From: Ostrinia nubilalis
Taxonomy: Eukaryota; Arthropoda; Insecta; Lepidoptera; Crambidae
DNA length: 64,000 nucleotides
Direction: 5' to 3'
Assembly (NCBI RefSeq): GCF_963855985.1
Contig: NC_087096.1
Span: 5,704,001-5,768,000, forward strand
The notes under the pieces are model-generated. The model was not told where the DNA came from and made no database searches. It saw nothing but the letters and a program-made list of their open reading frames with translations. Shown here piece by piece: positions 13,201-46,154 of this stretch (the stretch's first letter is position 1; every line of letters starts with the position of its first letter). Position numbers and translations under genes: made by a program.

Positions 13201-16200
13201 TTGTAAAAATAATTATTTGCTGGAAACGTGTCAGTGCTAGCATGAAGTTTATATCACACGGGTCATTAGCCTATTTTGCCTCGGTTCAGCGGTTTCCGTG
13301 CGCCGGCGCAGCTCATCAAAGTAGTTGAGACGAGACCTTGTCGATGTCTTTGTTAGTGCTAATAGGACTGCATTAGACCAAAATCAAGACCATGAAATCA
13401 AAATCAAAAATATTTATTCAGTTTAGACCACAAGTGGCACTTATGAACGTCAAAATATAGTAAATAATAAAAATGAAAAGGTAGCCTTCATGGGGCACTT
13501 TACATGTCTCCTTATCTTTTGGGCCCTACCAGCGCTTCGAGACAAACATATGGCAAGTGCTGAGAAGAAACGCCGGAACAAACAAATGATTAAAGATTAT
13601 CATGTTATTAATTTATTTTTGTTATTCGAGAGCTATTTTTCCATTGTTTACAGCAGCGGTCGGCAACCTTTTAGCATTCAAGAGCAAGGGCAAAGTAAAC
13701 TACTGTTATTATATCGTCATTGATAAATAGGTGATGTAAGGTTGCCGACGAATTATTCCGACTAGTCCCCTGAAATACACTGAAAGGAGTGGACAAATGG
13801 AAAGGAATCGTATCAATGTCACCTCTTCGATTGGGATAATTGGGAAAAAAGTTACCAGTTATCCCCTCTGGCTCGAACCGGAAGGGGAGAGTTGGGAAGT
13901 GCTAGAGGGGACTACCGGGAGTAATTAAAAATAGGACGTTTTAAGACCTTTGCTGACGTACATTCGAATTCGTGAATCCTACAATGGCCGAGTAACACTT
14001 TAAAATTGTCTATCAGATTAACAGTCTGGCATTGGCAACTAATTTTGGAGGTTATCAAATAAAGATACATAGCTTATTCATCGCAAGATAGCAGTCCTTC
14101 TACAAACAAAATAATAAACACGCTTGCTTACAGAAACGTAAACGTTATCTACCGAGTGGTGTTACTTACAAACGCGTCAAGTCAAGCATACGATACGACA
14201 AGTCTAAGCCGGCTGAGTGGCGTAATACTGGCATGACTCATTACTACACACGCTTATAAAGGGTGTATCAAATCGAAAGGATTGATTTTACCGCTCAAAT
14301 GTAACAACTTTCTCCAAGGAACCGAAGTAAAATAATAAAAAAACTTCTCATACAAATTATCTCACTTAACACCAGGTGCAATTGCAGTGAAATACCTACC
14401 TGGTTATGCATAAAAAAAACATCAGCAATCAGTCATTTAGTATGGGCGTGTAACTTTTATTTTGGGAATTTGATATTAATCCTGCAGAAAAAGTAGTTGT
14501 ATTTGAGCAGTAGAATATGTTTTTATAATTGGTTATGTTTAAGTAGCGTCTTTCTGCACAATGCTGTTGAAACATAAAACTAAGTTTAAAAAGAACATCC
14601 TGTATATTACCTTCTCTTCACGAGCCCTTTGGGCAGCAATAGAATCCGAGCTCCCGTCAAGTTGTATAATCTGTGCTGGTAAAAAACTACGTTCTCAATT
14701 TTCTCGTCCCATAGAGCTCTCTTTGCGATCTTTGTCCTAGTATATGATATCCTCAAGTTACAACCTGTATAGTAAAAAAGTTTAATATTAAATTAAAGGT
14801 AAACAGCAGTTATCGGAGCGTAAATGTCGATCAGAGTAAATAATAATGTGCAAAACTATTTATTGCCTACATCATTCACTATTTATTATGTACACTCCTT
14901 TTTAAATTCTGACATAGCTAGATTGTCATAAATTAAATATTATTGCATCATGTATAAGTATGATTTCACTAAAACTAACATTATTTTACCACCCAAGTTT
15001 ATCTTATCTTACCTTCAAGTTTCATGAAAGCAGTCGTTGTTTGATTAATATGGTAGGTGTAAGGATCATATTCTGGAAATCTATAATGGTTTATCCAGCC
15101 CTGAAAAGTTTCACACTATTATGAACAGTTTAATCATGAGGATAAATTATTACGTATTCCGGTTATGATTGAGACTCAACTGCTGAGTAATAAACAACTT
15201 ATTTGATATTATTGCACAATAATAACTCAGTTGACAAATGAATGACTACCTGTGTTGCAACTCAATCACTGCCAGGGAGTAATTGTATAAAAAGTATATC
15301 CAATAAATTATTGAATTAGTTGTTATATTTACCTCATATTTCTTTAAAGGCCTATGCTCTTTCACAGAAGGAATTGTGTACGATGGAGGCATGGCACTGC
15401 TTCGTTTCAGCTGAAGAAAAGCTACCTTAGTGGGTTCAGTATCACTGAAATAGTTGTCTAGCACCCAACTCTTCGTTTCGTTTGCCAAACAGTAGAACCA
15501 GATGCCCAATATAAAGCCGTTCCAAATGCTCGCGTTTGGGAACAAGACATAGTTTATGAAAAGGAGAAAAGTTAGGAAGTACATGGTGAAGGTGAAGAAA
15601 TAAACCCTAGGTTTTTCTGATGATGGAGCTTTGTGTAAGTTGCTTTTGCTAGGAGGCATTCCGAAATTGCTAGGCAAGAGGGGTGGAGGGGTAGGGGGGA
15701 TATTGTCCTGGGCATTGTCCCTTGGGTTGGTTTCAGGGTTGGGCACATAGCCGAAGCCATCCAAAGTATCTTCCAAGGCTTCTACGCCAGATTCTACTTC
15801 CATCATGTTGCTGTCATTGAGGATATCCCGTGACACGTCAGCGGAGTCGCTGTTACCTGAAAATGACCCGTTATTAGTCGAATTACACACATTCACGTAG
15901 GACAGAGTACATCAAGCCAAACTGTGACGTTTCAACTAAGATGAAAATGTGCTTTGTGTAAAAAAATATGATGTGCAACAGATAAAATAATGAAGAAACC
16001 AAATGTAATTTAGAAAGACACAATTCATTTACCAATATTTTTATGTGTGTCATCGCTGGAATCCGAATGGTTCTTGCTCTCTGCAGGATAGATGAACTCC
16101 TTTTCAGTTGCTTTCGCTGTCAGTGGTTGTGTTAATTCTGACAGATTTTGAATGCTGCTATCTAATGATGATACCTGTGGGACGGAATACAAAATTTTTA

Positions 16201-17812
16201 ACATTCCAATGTTAAAAATAACACTTTTAAGAAGTACCAATATTATGTGTGTGAAAATATTTTGTGAAAAGAGAACTTATTTAGTATCACAGTAAATATG
16301 TAGGAATTAAACTTAAGCTAAATATTAATTACTTTTTAACTAAGTACTTTGTAATAAACAATAATCACTAAGCCATTATTTGTTTCCAAAATAACATTAG
16401 TGCTTAAGTAATTTTAATCTTACATAGTTGTAATAGATGTAAAGTAAAGTAAAGTAAAGTAAAAGTATTTTATTTGCCAGAAAAAAAATTTACAGTCTGT
16501 TTATCTAGCGGCTGCTGCACTAAGCTGTGCTTGTGTCGCGGCAGCCTTATTGCTACAAAAATGTAATAGAACTGTACATTTGCACAGATGTAGGTACTGC
16601 CATAAAAATAAGATAAGAATGATGTTATTTTTGCAACTGATATATGAGAAATATTTGATTTCAATTGATTGCACAATAGGGAAATTACTGTAATTTAAAC
16701 AGTTTAAATGTTATCATAAAATATATTGTGTACCTGATTGTCAGTATCTCCAACACTCTGTTGATCTGAATCCTTTACAGCTGAATTTTCCTCAGAATCT
16801 GATGTTGAATTTTCTCTTGGCACTGATTTCTCTTTTGTTTCTATGCAAAAAAATAATATTTAATTGTAAAAAAAACACTATTTACATATTATTTTAGAAA
16901 TGCTATTTGTAATACCTTCTAGAGATCTTGTCTTCATATCCTCAACAGCTTGAGCTATTTTGAATTTGAAGTCATGAAATATTTTCCATGTTTCATTGCT
17001 CTCCTTGACTTCTACTTCTGATGAGCTCCTCTTGCCTAAACGGTTGAAATACTCCTTCATGGGTGAGGAGGACACTTCCTTAGGTGGAATAACAGTAACT
17101 CCTTCCTCTGCTTGCTTACTTTCCACTGGTTTGGCATCCTCAGCTTTTTCAACAGGCTTCTCAATCAACTTCTCTTTTTCAATCGGTTTGTCACGGATCG
17201 ACTTAAAATACTTGTCAATTATGGAGGAGGTTTTATCACCCCTTTTAGGGCTCGCATTTTCACCTTGTGCACTCTGAGGCACATCACACTGCGGCGTGGG
17301 GGGATCATCTTCACACACATTGTACAACTCTTCTAACTCCTCATTATTGGCATTATATCTAAATGATAGGGAGGTGTTGGGAGATTTTCCTGCAACAACA
17401 TTTATAATTTTTTAACCTAACTATAAACGTATTTACGCAATTAACAAAATACATACCCATTGTTGATGTACCATCTGTTTACACAAATAACATCTTACGA
17501 TTCATTTAACACTTTGTAACTACTATCAGATGATTGGTGCGAGAAGCGCATTACCAATTCTCGTGTGCATACAAAGACGGAATAAGATTGAGATTGTTTT
17601 GACTATTGCTGCCTTTGTTGTTAGAGAAACGTATCGTAACTACGGACGGGCGTATGTTTGGTTTATCGTCGAAAAATGGCCACTAATCTTTGTGTATTTT
17701 GCACATATTATTCGAAGCAACTGATGTCATTCTGTGCAAACTTTAATTGAGTTGGATTTGCTGGTAGAATAGAAAAAAATATTGTCAACATACCAGAGCC
17801 GGAGATCTCCAT
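1221..17812 (-). CDS. TEX2: TEX2 (testis-expressed protein 2 homologue), ER SMP-domain lipid-transfer protein, 21 coding exons
   Basis: Exons inferred from GT/AG sites and phase: 17812-17794, 17389-16916, 16840-16734, 16174-16033, 15856-15333, 15100-15013, 14764-14611, 12940-12734, 11932-11907 (26-nt microexon), 10828-10587, 8917-8796, 8343-8175, 6907-6788, 6218-6114, 5227-5069, 4563-4374, 3294-3197, 3014-2893, 2072-1985, 1894-1755, 1410-1221. They sum to 3486 nt, 1161 codons plus stop, close to vertebrate TEX2 (about 1130). The order is a disordered acidic N-terminus, two adjacent hydrophobic segments (about residues 332-371, an ER membrane hairpin), a PH-like region with LYLFARTGRDKHEW, then the SMP region from about residue 760 (FWPYLIKIL, DLRYDGGAYIALQTQ, PPPPHDRVWIGFR) and an end resembling the family C-terminus (HISNWIEQKL, LPNMEDI). 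TEX2 family proteins move lipid at ER-endosome contacts; that role is inferred from family. Exon 14 is the least certain. Exons 16 and 21 have tandem extra copies. Confidence 0.9.
1590..1700 (-). mobile_element. tRNA-derived SINE-like fragment
   Basis: On the minus strand an A-box-like TAGCCCAAAGG (near 1665) is followed about 45 bp later by a B-box-like GTTCGAACCTC and then a run of A. This is the layout of a tRNA-derived SINE. It lies in the intron between TEX2 exons 20 and 21. No intact tRNA fold was established. Confidence 0.35.
2440..2625 (+). pseudogene. THAP-domain exon relic, probably transposon-derived
   Basis: The plus strand reads KYCAAFNCLNNNKNTECTF and then, after a one-base frame break in a run of T near 2596, FKLPQDTER followed by GTAAAT. 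The Cys-x-x-x-x-Cys spacing followed by a F-x-x-P motif matches the N-terminal half of a THAP zinc finger, common in P-element-like transposases and domesticated THAP genes. It sits in an intron of TEX2 on the opposite strand. The frameshift argues for a dead copy. Confidence 0.45.
3500..3800 (-). pseudogene. TEX2 exon 16 diverged copies E and F
   Basis: Copy E (about 3800-3640) retains DLRYDGGAYIALQTQLNL followed by IKLKEK, with a diverged upstream part. Copy F (about 3570-3505) is older, reading DLCCDGSAYIS then MKLNEK. With exon 16 and copies B-D this makes six versions of the exon within 1.1 kb, grading from near-identical to decayed. Confidence 0.65.
3802..3938. mobile_element. Short inverted-repeat MITE
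   Basis: A 20-bp inverted repeat (CTAAAGTCCGGTCGCCGAGC at the left end, its complement at the right) bounds about 137 bp, with TAACT/AGTTA at the outermost bases. It lies between TEX2 exon-16 copies D and E, so it entered after the duplications started. Confidence 0.65.
3947..4156 (-). pseudogene. TEX2 exon 16 tandem copies C and D (internally deleted)
   Basis: Two shorter copies follow copy B on the minus strand. Copy C (about 4156-4069) jumps from the ACPLV segment straight to QTQLNLMKLKEK, losing the middle of the exon. Copy D (about 4048-3947) carries a comparable but different deletion and ends in MKLKKK with a GTAAGT donor. The frame through exon 16, B, C and into D is open for 204 residues (4581-3967). 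Confidence 0.7.
4173..4357 (-). pseudogene. TEX2 exon 16 tandem copy B (SMP strand exon)
   Basis: A near-identical repeat of exon 16 lies directly after it. Exon 16 ends with a GTGAGT donor at 4373, and only 16 bases later a copy begins with the same CTGCC start after a CCAG acceptor-like site. The copy lost 5 nt near its start, so entry in the normal phase meets a stop, but read-through from exon 16 stays open because the period is 201 nt (67 codons). It keeps the whole segment with DLRYDGGAYIALQTQ and its own GTGAGT donor. It is either intronic debris or a read-through repeat. Confidence 0.8.
4677..4780. mobile_element. Imperfect foldback MITE
   Basis: Imperfect inverted repeat GGATGCGCACCGTG...GGCGCGCATTC, with an inner GCGATT/ATCGAT-rich stem. 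A similar end motif (GGATGCGCGCCGTGATA) occurs near 49434. Confidence 0.4.
5288..5617. mobile_element. Outer MITE interrupted by a second, nested MITE
   Basis: Outer ends are TTGCAATTCACGAAGGCGAG and its complement near 5615. Between them, 5321-5491 is a different palindromic element with ends TAGGCGCAGACCATCGATTT. An uninterrupted copy of the outer element is at 7915-8052 and a second copy of the inner one at 50433-50626, so the nesting order is clear. The inner element is flanked by CTTA on both sides, a possible target duplication. The whole lies in a TEX2 intron. Confidence 0.75.
6239..6348. repeat. Two-copy tandem repeat, period about 54 bp
   Basis: GCATTAGT-TTATAGTC-GTTGTCTGG-like units repeat twice in tandem with several substitutions inside a TEX2 intron. 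No coding sense was found. Confidence 0.5.
6716..6752 (+). mobile_element. LINE 3' tail with TTTGAC microsatellite
   Basis: AAATAAAGAAATTTTGAC followed by repeated TTTGAC is a typical 3' end of lepidopteran CR1/Jockey-type LINEs. Only the tail is recognisable. Confidence 0.4.
7464..7563. mobile_element. Short foldback MITE
   Basis: About 40-bp imperfect inverted arms (TAATAAAATGTTACAC...GTTGAACAGTGTTT and complement) enclose a short loop, in a TEX2 intron. Confidence 0.55.
7915..8052. mobile_element. MITE, uninterrupted copy of the element at 5288-5617
   Basis: The right end CACTCGCCTTCGTGAATTGC and the left GCGAGTGAGCTTTACTTG match the outer element of the nested pair at 5288-5617, in opposite orientation and without the insert. 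It lies immediately 3' of TEX2 exon 12. Confidence 0.7.
9217..9552. mobile_element. MITE with CCGGGTCCAGACGGGTGTAA ends
   Basis: Inverted ends at 9217 and 9552 match over about 22 bp with one or two differences. The interior is AT-rich with no ORF of note. It is inside the intron between TEX2 exons 10 and 11. Confidence 0.6.
10004..10226 (+). mobile_element. Helitron-like non-autonomous element (lepidopteran Lep1 type)
   Basis: It begins near CTAACATTATAAATGCGAAAG with a TCTG microsatellite and ends GAAGCCGCGGGCGGAAAGCTAGT, the hairpin plus CTAG end seen in abundant lepidopteran Helitron-like repeats. There are no terminal inverted repeats or target duplication. A second copy is at 12407-12668. 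Confidence 0.6.
12407..12668 (+). mobile_element. Helitron-like non-autonomous element, second copy
   Basis: About 90% similar by eye to the copy at 10004-10226, with an expanded CCCTACTAAT stretch at the 5' end and a GCGGGCGGTAAGCTAGT 3' end. It is in the TEX2 intron just downstream of exon 8. Confidence 0.6.
13389..13610 (-). mobile_element. LINE 3' end fragment
   Basis: Read on the minus strand the segment ends in a TGAATAAATATTTTTGATTT-type tail, typical of 3' ends of lepidopteran CR1/Jockey LINEs. There is no coding part. The rest of this 1.7-kb TEX2 intron (12941-14610) shows a hAT-like end at 13653 and otherwise nothing I can name. Confidence 0.45.
13653..13762. mobile_element. hAT-like terminal fragment
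   Basis: CAGCGGTCGGCAACCTTTT fits the common hAT end (CAGNGGTNGGCAACC), and GGTTGCCGAC about 80 bp on resembles the opposite end. A related single end occurs at 59546. No transposase is visible. Confidence 0.45.
16437..16640 (-). mobile_element. LINE 3' end fragment with GTAAA tandem tail
   Basis: An AAAGTAAAGTAAAGTAAAG tail on the plus strand corresponds to a minus-strand LINE 3' end. The adjoining sequence (GGCTGCTGCACTAAGCTG, tTGTGTCGCGGCAGCC) looks like a 3' UTR. It lies between TEX2 exons 3 and 4. Confidence 0.4.
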
Positions 17813-19263
17813 ACTCGAACTGAAAAGTTAACTAAAACACTACACAGACAGTAGCTCATGAAACACTTTAGTCTATATTCTCTTACACGTCCAATAGATT
17901 TCAAGATTAATCAAATTGTAGGGGATTTTTTGTAATCCATTTTTTTAGTCGCTCACTCAAATGTTTTCTGACACTTTCAAACACGACATTTGACAGATTC
18001 CAGTCGGAAAGACGGAAAGTGACGGAAAGTGAGTTGTAATGACAACTTTGACAATTGTTTGTTTTTTTTTTCAATAGACCGTGAGTCATATATGTGTAGC
18101 ATAATGCGTCTTTTATTATTTTCTGGTTAGTCATCCGTCGGACAGTTTGGTCATGTAGCTTGCTTGAGTATACAAACAAGTGGCCAGTGGCCACTCAAAA
18201 TTTTAGGAAAATAACTTTTTAATAACGTCTCCTAGCCTAGCCCTCCTGCAAGCGGTAAAACGTAACAGTTGTATATTTCGAAATCCTTTCACGGACCCGC
18301 GCTCATACTAGATATTTAACTTGTATGGAATGTTGCCTAGTGTTTCAATATACAATGACGTCACGACATTACAGATTAATTGTGATAATGTATTTTTTTG
18401 AGATTTTTAAAGTAGAAAGCTTCTTTACCTCTTTCTAAGAATTACACAGTAGCCCACATTATAATTTGTAGGAATATTATCACCACACTGCTTGTTAAAA
18501 ACAAGGGCGTAAATATAGAAATACTAATAAATTATGCTTTTGACTAACATAGACAGTTTGATACCTGAATGTCTCCAACTTCCTCATTGGCCCTAGAGCA
18601 ATTCCAAGTATACCATCAATAAAAGCCTAATTAGAGTCATCAAACCTCTCAGTCATTCAATTAGAGCCATTAGAACTTCATAACTATGAGTTGTTTTCTG
18701 TGTGTAAGCTGAGGACACGTGTCCCCAGCTGACACATCTGTATCTTCGTAAATATTTATGCTACGATAATGTATTATACCTCAAAAATTACAGTCGAATC
18801 CAAATAGTAGGCTTTCCAATTTTCAAGACTTTAGCTCAAATACTGTTAAAACCACGATCAAAAAACTATGTGCGAGCTGGAGTACCGTGTCTCCAGCTTA
18901 CACATCTGTATCTTTGTAAATATTTAAGCTACATCAATGTTTTATATCTCATAAATTAAAGTCGAATAAAAAAACCCGACTTCAAATCTTTCAAAGCTTT
19001 ATCTCGAACCGTTTTCGAACTACGAACCGATATGTATGTGTAAGCTGGTGACACGTAACACACGGTGGATTATTAAAACCGTATAAGTTAGAGTTGCGTT
19101 TTAAAGATCAAATAATTCGTTATAATTAAAGTACACACGAGACATAATTTCAAATCTCTAGGCCTCTTAGTTTCAGAATTAAAAGCCAAAAACTATTTTC
19201 CCGCCAAATAATTCAAATAATGTGGGTCGACTGCGACGTTGCCGTTCCGTGCGTCCACTCGTC

Positions 19264-19745
19264 GTTTCAGCCGAAAGACGTCCACTGCTGGACAAAGGCC
19301 TCCCCCAAGGATTTCCACAAAGACCGGTCCTGCGCCGCTTGCATCCAGGTACTTCCCGCGACCTTCACCAGATCGTCGGTCCACCTAGTGGGAGGCCTGC
19401 CCACGCTACGTCTTCCAGCTCGTGGTCGCCACTCAAGAACTTTCCTGCCCCAGCGGCCATCAGCTCTTCGAGCTATGTGCCCCGCCCACTGCCACTTGAT
19501 TTTAGCGATTCTGCGGGCTATGTCAGTCACTCTGGTTCTCCTACGGATCTCCTCATTTCTGATTCGATCACGCAGGGAAACTCCGAGCATAGCACGCTCC
19601 ATCGCTCTTTGTGTGACCTTGAGCCTTCTTATGAGGCCCATAGTAAGCGACCACGTCTCAGAGCCATACACCATCACTGGCAACACACACTGGTCAAATA
19701 CTTTTGACTTGAGACACTGCGGTATTTCGGACGTGCGTCCACTAG
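19264..19745 (-). mobile_element. RTE-like LINE 3' fragment inserted in the foldback arm
   Basis: The minus-strand frame at 19788-19267 reads VMVYGSETW, KWQWAGHIARR, GRPPTRWTDDLVKVAGSTW, the C-terminal end of RTE-type reverse transcriptase proteins common in Lepidoptera. It is 5'-truncated and flanked by GTGCGTCCACT on both sides (about 19253-19263 and 19735-19745), an 11-bp target duplication. The right arm of the foldback lacks it. Confidence 0.75.
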
Positions 19746-20112
19746 AGCAGTCGAATTTGAACCTAAAAACTAGTAGCGTTTGAATCATTTTTATTTGTAG
19801 TTTAAATCATTTAATTTCGATTATAAGAATTTTAGACTAGGAGCCGGCTGATTTGTGTATTGAGTACCTAATAACCTACATTTTATTAATAAGAAAAAGC
19901 TAGGTAAAACAAAATTATATTTTAATATACAAGTAACGAACTTGTTTCCAAAGGCTCAAATATTTGTGGCGTTTCTAAACGCAACCACTTTAATTTTTAT
20001 TTAAATACCGTGAAGTCCCACGATTCTGCTAGGTCAAGTGGCAAAAATGGGCAACAACTATATTTTGCTCTATGGTTACAAACAGATTTTGCTCTATGAC
20101 AAACACAGTTGA

Positions 20113-20305
20113 CAATGAGGGTTTTCGCGAATGAAAAATCCGCCAGATGGCAATAAGTAGACGCGAGGTCCAAATGCTGCGTTATTGGTGGATTTTGACA
20201 TTTATCTGTCAATGTCATGTCAAAAATAACCAATCATGCAGCATTTGGACCTCGCGTCTACGTATTGCCATCTGGCGGATTTTCCAATCGCGAAAACCCT
20301 CATTG
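20113..20305. mobile_element. Nested foldback MITE, 193 bp
   Basis: Near-perfect arms start CAATGAGGGTTTTCGCGA and carry AAATCCGCCAGATGGCAATA; a loop of about 50 bp separates them. It is nested in the centre of the 18563-21416 foldback. Confidence 0.75.
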
Positions 20306-21425
20306 AATTCTTCTTCTTTTGTTGAAGAACCAAATAAAAAAAAAATTAACTACAAGAATAAGCGAACATAACGACATATACAAGGTTTCCCAAAAAGTAC
20401 TGTCAAGCCGAAGCCCAGAGGTAGAGTATCACTAGGGCTACCCGAATACTCGATTTTTTGAAGTTATTTATAATTTTCAGATGATTTATGATGATGATGA
20501 AAATCTTTATCATATTTCAAAAACCGGGATAAAATCTATCCTACGTCCTTTCCCGGGACTCAATCATTATTTATTTATAAAATATAGGTTATTAGGTACT
20601 CAATACACAAATCAGCCGGCGCCTAGTCTAAAATTCTTATAATCGAAATTAAACGATTTAAACTACAAATAAAAATGATTCAAACGTTACTAGTTTTTAG
20701 GTTCAAATTCGACTGCTCTAGTGGACGCACGGAACGGCAACGTCGCAGTCGACCCACATTATTTGAATTATTTGGCGGGAAAATAGTTTTTGGCTTTTAA
20801 TTCTGAAACTAAGAGGCCTAGAGATTTGAAATTATGTCTCGTGTGTACTTTAATTATAACGAATTATTTGATCTTTAAAACGCAACTCTAACTTATACGG
20901 TTTTAATAATCCACCGTGTGTTACGTGTCACCAGCTTACACATACATATCGGTTCGTAGTTCGAAAACGGTTCGAGATAAAGCTTTGAAAGATTTGAAGT
21001 CGGGTTTTTTTATTCGACTTTAATTTATGAGATATAAAACATTGATGTAGCTTAAATATTTACAAAGATACAGATGTGTAAGCTGGAGACACGGTACTCC
21101 AGCTCGCACATAGTTTTTTGATCGTGGTTTTAACAGTATTTGAGCTAAAGTCTTGAAAATTGGAAAGCCTACTATTTGGATTCGACTGTAATTTTTGAGG
21201 TATAATACATTATCGTAGCATAAATATTTACGAAGATACAGATGTGTCAGCTGGGGACACGTGTCCTCAGCTTACACACAGAAAACAACTCATAGTTATG
21301 AAGTTCTAATGGCTCTAATTGAATGACTGAGAGGTTTGATGACTCTAATTAGGCTTTTATTGATGGTATACTTGGAATTGCTCTAGGGCCAATGAGGAAG
21401 TTGGAGACATTCAGGTCAGTTTGAT

Positions 21426-21771
21426 TGGTGGTATCAAAAACTAAGCAAAATGTCAATGCATAATAATTATTTTTTGTTACTTTGTTGTGTGATGTTTGCA
21501 CCGTGATCAAAGTGAACTTGCCCCCGGGCAAATATGATGTTCAAATTGCTAGAACACGACACAACCTCGGTTTATGACTCCGGCTTGTGTTGTTATGTCA
21601 GCCAGCAAGCCAATGTCATTGCTGTCAAAGTGTCAAATACGATGATATTTCCGTCACTTCTTCTTTGTATTTTTGGTGTTTTTCTTGTATTTGATTACAA
21701 AGAATAATGGGATTTGCATCATATTCGTTTTTAATTGTGTATATTGTGCTAAGTGTTTAGACAGTGTTAAA
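21426..21771 (+). promoter_or_regulatory. IRE1 upstream region (promoter and 5' UTR not resolved)
   Basis: This is the only unique sequence left between the foldback element and the IRE1 start codon, so the IRE1 promoter or 5' leader probably lies here or is carried by the transposon. I see no TATA box or clear ER-stress element. The TEX2 start is on the other side, at 17812, with 741 bp before the same transposon. Confidence 0.35.
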
Positions 21772-43778
<22,007 letters not shown>

Positions 43779-45650
43779 GTGAGTGCACAAATTTTTATGT
43801 GATCAAACGTATACTTAATGTAACTTTGGTCTCTTAGATTAAGGAGATGGTTGTCCTAGTTTCGTCTGCTAGAGGCGTGATTCGCCGATACGGTATGGTT
43901 TCCATACCGATATTGAGGCTAGTGAGCTTTGTTACTTTGTTAATAAGGAATAACAAGATTTGCCATCTTAAATTTTTGCCCCAACACAACAGTGAGAACT
44001 ACTGAGTATATTAAGCATAGTTCTAGGCCAAGGCCTTGTTTTTGGAGATCTCTTTTATCACATGAAATTAGATATTACCGTCCGCACAAATAATTATACT
44101 TGCACACGAAACGTCATGTATTATGGAGTGCAATAAATATGAACAATTGGAATAGGAGCAATTGGCCTACTATTGGTATAAGTAGATATTTTATACTGAA
44201 TTTATTTATTTCTTTTATATTAATAAATTTTAATTATTACATATGACCACAGAGCCAATTTATCAACTCTATCAAGTATTACATTACTCAAAACAATTTT
44301 GTCAATTTTTTAGATGTTTTTCACAGTACACGCAATCAAATTATGTACTGGATGTACTTTTAATAAATTTATATTCTTGGTACTATTTAGTTTAGGTGAA
44401 AAAATATCTAATCACTAACCAAATGAAATGTTTTGTTATCAAATAATAAATTAGTATTTTTTAAGGTTAATAAAACATGACCCGGTTGCTGATAAGAGAA
44501 TCTTCGATTTTTATATTGATGATAGTTTTTAGTTCTACCTATGAACTTTTTTTGACACAATGTTTTCCTATGTAAAATAGGAGACGAGACATTATTTACT
44601 GTAATAAATGTTAAGAAATGCACTCATGGTAATAATGAATGTTCCTTTTACTATTAATTGTAACATTTTATTCTGTGTTAGTAGTAGGTACACATCACAA
44701 TATTGTATAAAATGGTTTATATTAATCCACAATTGATTTTTGTTACATTCACCATGTTTGTTTAGCATGTAATCTTAATGACATTCCTTGTAAGTTTTAA
44801 TTGAGATATTATAATAAAAATGTCGATTTGAATTTATGAATGTTGGTGCTACAAGTGTCATGTATAAAAGACGAAAGAGTGCAAAATTAGGTTAATTACT
44901 TTAGTTATTGTTTAAGTTTACTGTGTAGACGCACATAAGTCCTTAATTTATTAGGTACATTTCGTAAAATATTATAGAAAAATTTCTAGTTTGTACATAA
45001 AAAATAATGCAAACCGTTATACAAATTTTATTTATTTAACAACTGGAATTATTGTGCCTTGTGCCCCACGGTAGTCTAGGTTGTGTAAGTCATTAATTAA
45101 GATTTGGTTATTGTGTATTATTTGAAGATTTTTAATTAATGAAACACCCTATTAAATTGACTTTGTTAGATTTACACAATATGTTGTTTTATGGTTCGAA
45201 AGTTGTATGAATGGAAGGATGAATTGTGCGTGAAATGGTGGAATTTTATTTTTCATAAAATTCACAAAGTTTAAGAAGTAAAGACGCAAGTAAGATGATG
45301 ATAATATTTAACCTTTGACACTGGTAAAATGCAAGGCATATTAATAAAATACATTTATTACCGTTACTATATTCATTGGATTTTTTTTTGTAACTATTTA
45401 ATTTGACTTTTAACTATTAAAATATCAATTCATGTAAATACCTGATGTTGTGAGGCTCCAACCAGCACAAGATTGTTGTAAATGATGTGTGTACTGATGC
45501 TCAAACTGTTTGTAGGTATATTTGTAATATTTTATGGAAAGTAAAACAATCACATTCATAAATGTGTTTTAGTTCTGTTCTACCTCATAAATTAGAGTAA
45601 GGCAATAAAAAATCTAAGAACATTAAAAGGCGATACATGCAATAAAAACC
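43779..45650 (+). other. IRE1 3' UTR and intergenic sequence
   Basis: AT-rich, with no ORF worth reporting. AATAAA at 44132-44137, 354 bp past the stop, is a candidate polyadenylation signal; several others follow. ANKRD27 is convergent, with a minus-strand AATAAA at 45656-45651 about 0.5 kb past its stop, so the two 3' UTRs may come close or overlap. Confidence 0.45.
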
Positions 45651-46154
45651 TTTATTAATTTGTCACAATATAAAAATGATTATGATTATTATATTCAAAT
45701 TACACAACGAAAACAAAACAATTCCTAATTATAATATTATTAATTATTATAAATCAGTCTTAAGTAGCAGATTAGTAAAATAACAGTGGGTTAAGAATTG
45801 TATGGCACAAATACAATTATTTTGGCATTGGGTGAGGTGCATTATCAAAAAATATTGCTTTGTGCAAAAGCCTAACTTTGAGCTTGTCATTTATAAAAAT
45901 ATACTATGAAAGAGGCATAGGGAATGTAAAATATTAATGTTTGGAATGTTACATTTGGGAGTTGCTGTAATACTTTAACAAAATATAAAATGCATTTACC
46001 ATGACACCACCAGTTTATATGTGGAGGTGTATGACAATAATAATGTGCTAGATCTATCATTTTTCCTTAAATATAACCACACCAAAATATAATGCTGATT
46101 CATTGGTATTGATTAAATATTACATTCTACATTTATAACTAAATCCTGATGTGA

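Larger units (their letters stand above)
18563..21416. mobile_element. Large foldback DNA transposon, 2854 bp, 9-bp target duplication
   Basis: Ends are ACCTGAATGTCTCC and its exact complement, flanked on both sides by CAGTTTGAT (18554-18562 and 21417-21425). The arms are about 0.8 kb each (18563-19263 plus 19746-19880, against 20586-21416). Inside each arm a block of about 170 bp with an AGCTG-GACACGTGTC-CAGCT palindrome repeats two or three times. The left arm is broken by an RTE fragment; the centre holds a MITE (20113-20305) and a Helitron-like scrap (about 20511-20575). No transposase is seen. A 9-bp duplication suits a Mutator-like element. It fills most of the spacer between the TEX2 and IRE1 start codons. 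Confidence 0.85.

Noticed and set aside
19220..19783. 187-residue plus-strand ORF
   Set aside because: Antisense shadow of the RTE reverse-transcriptase fragment, whose family motifs read on the minus strand.
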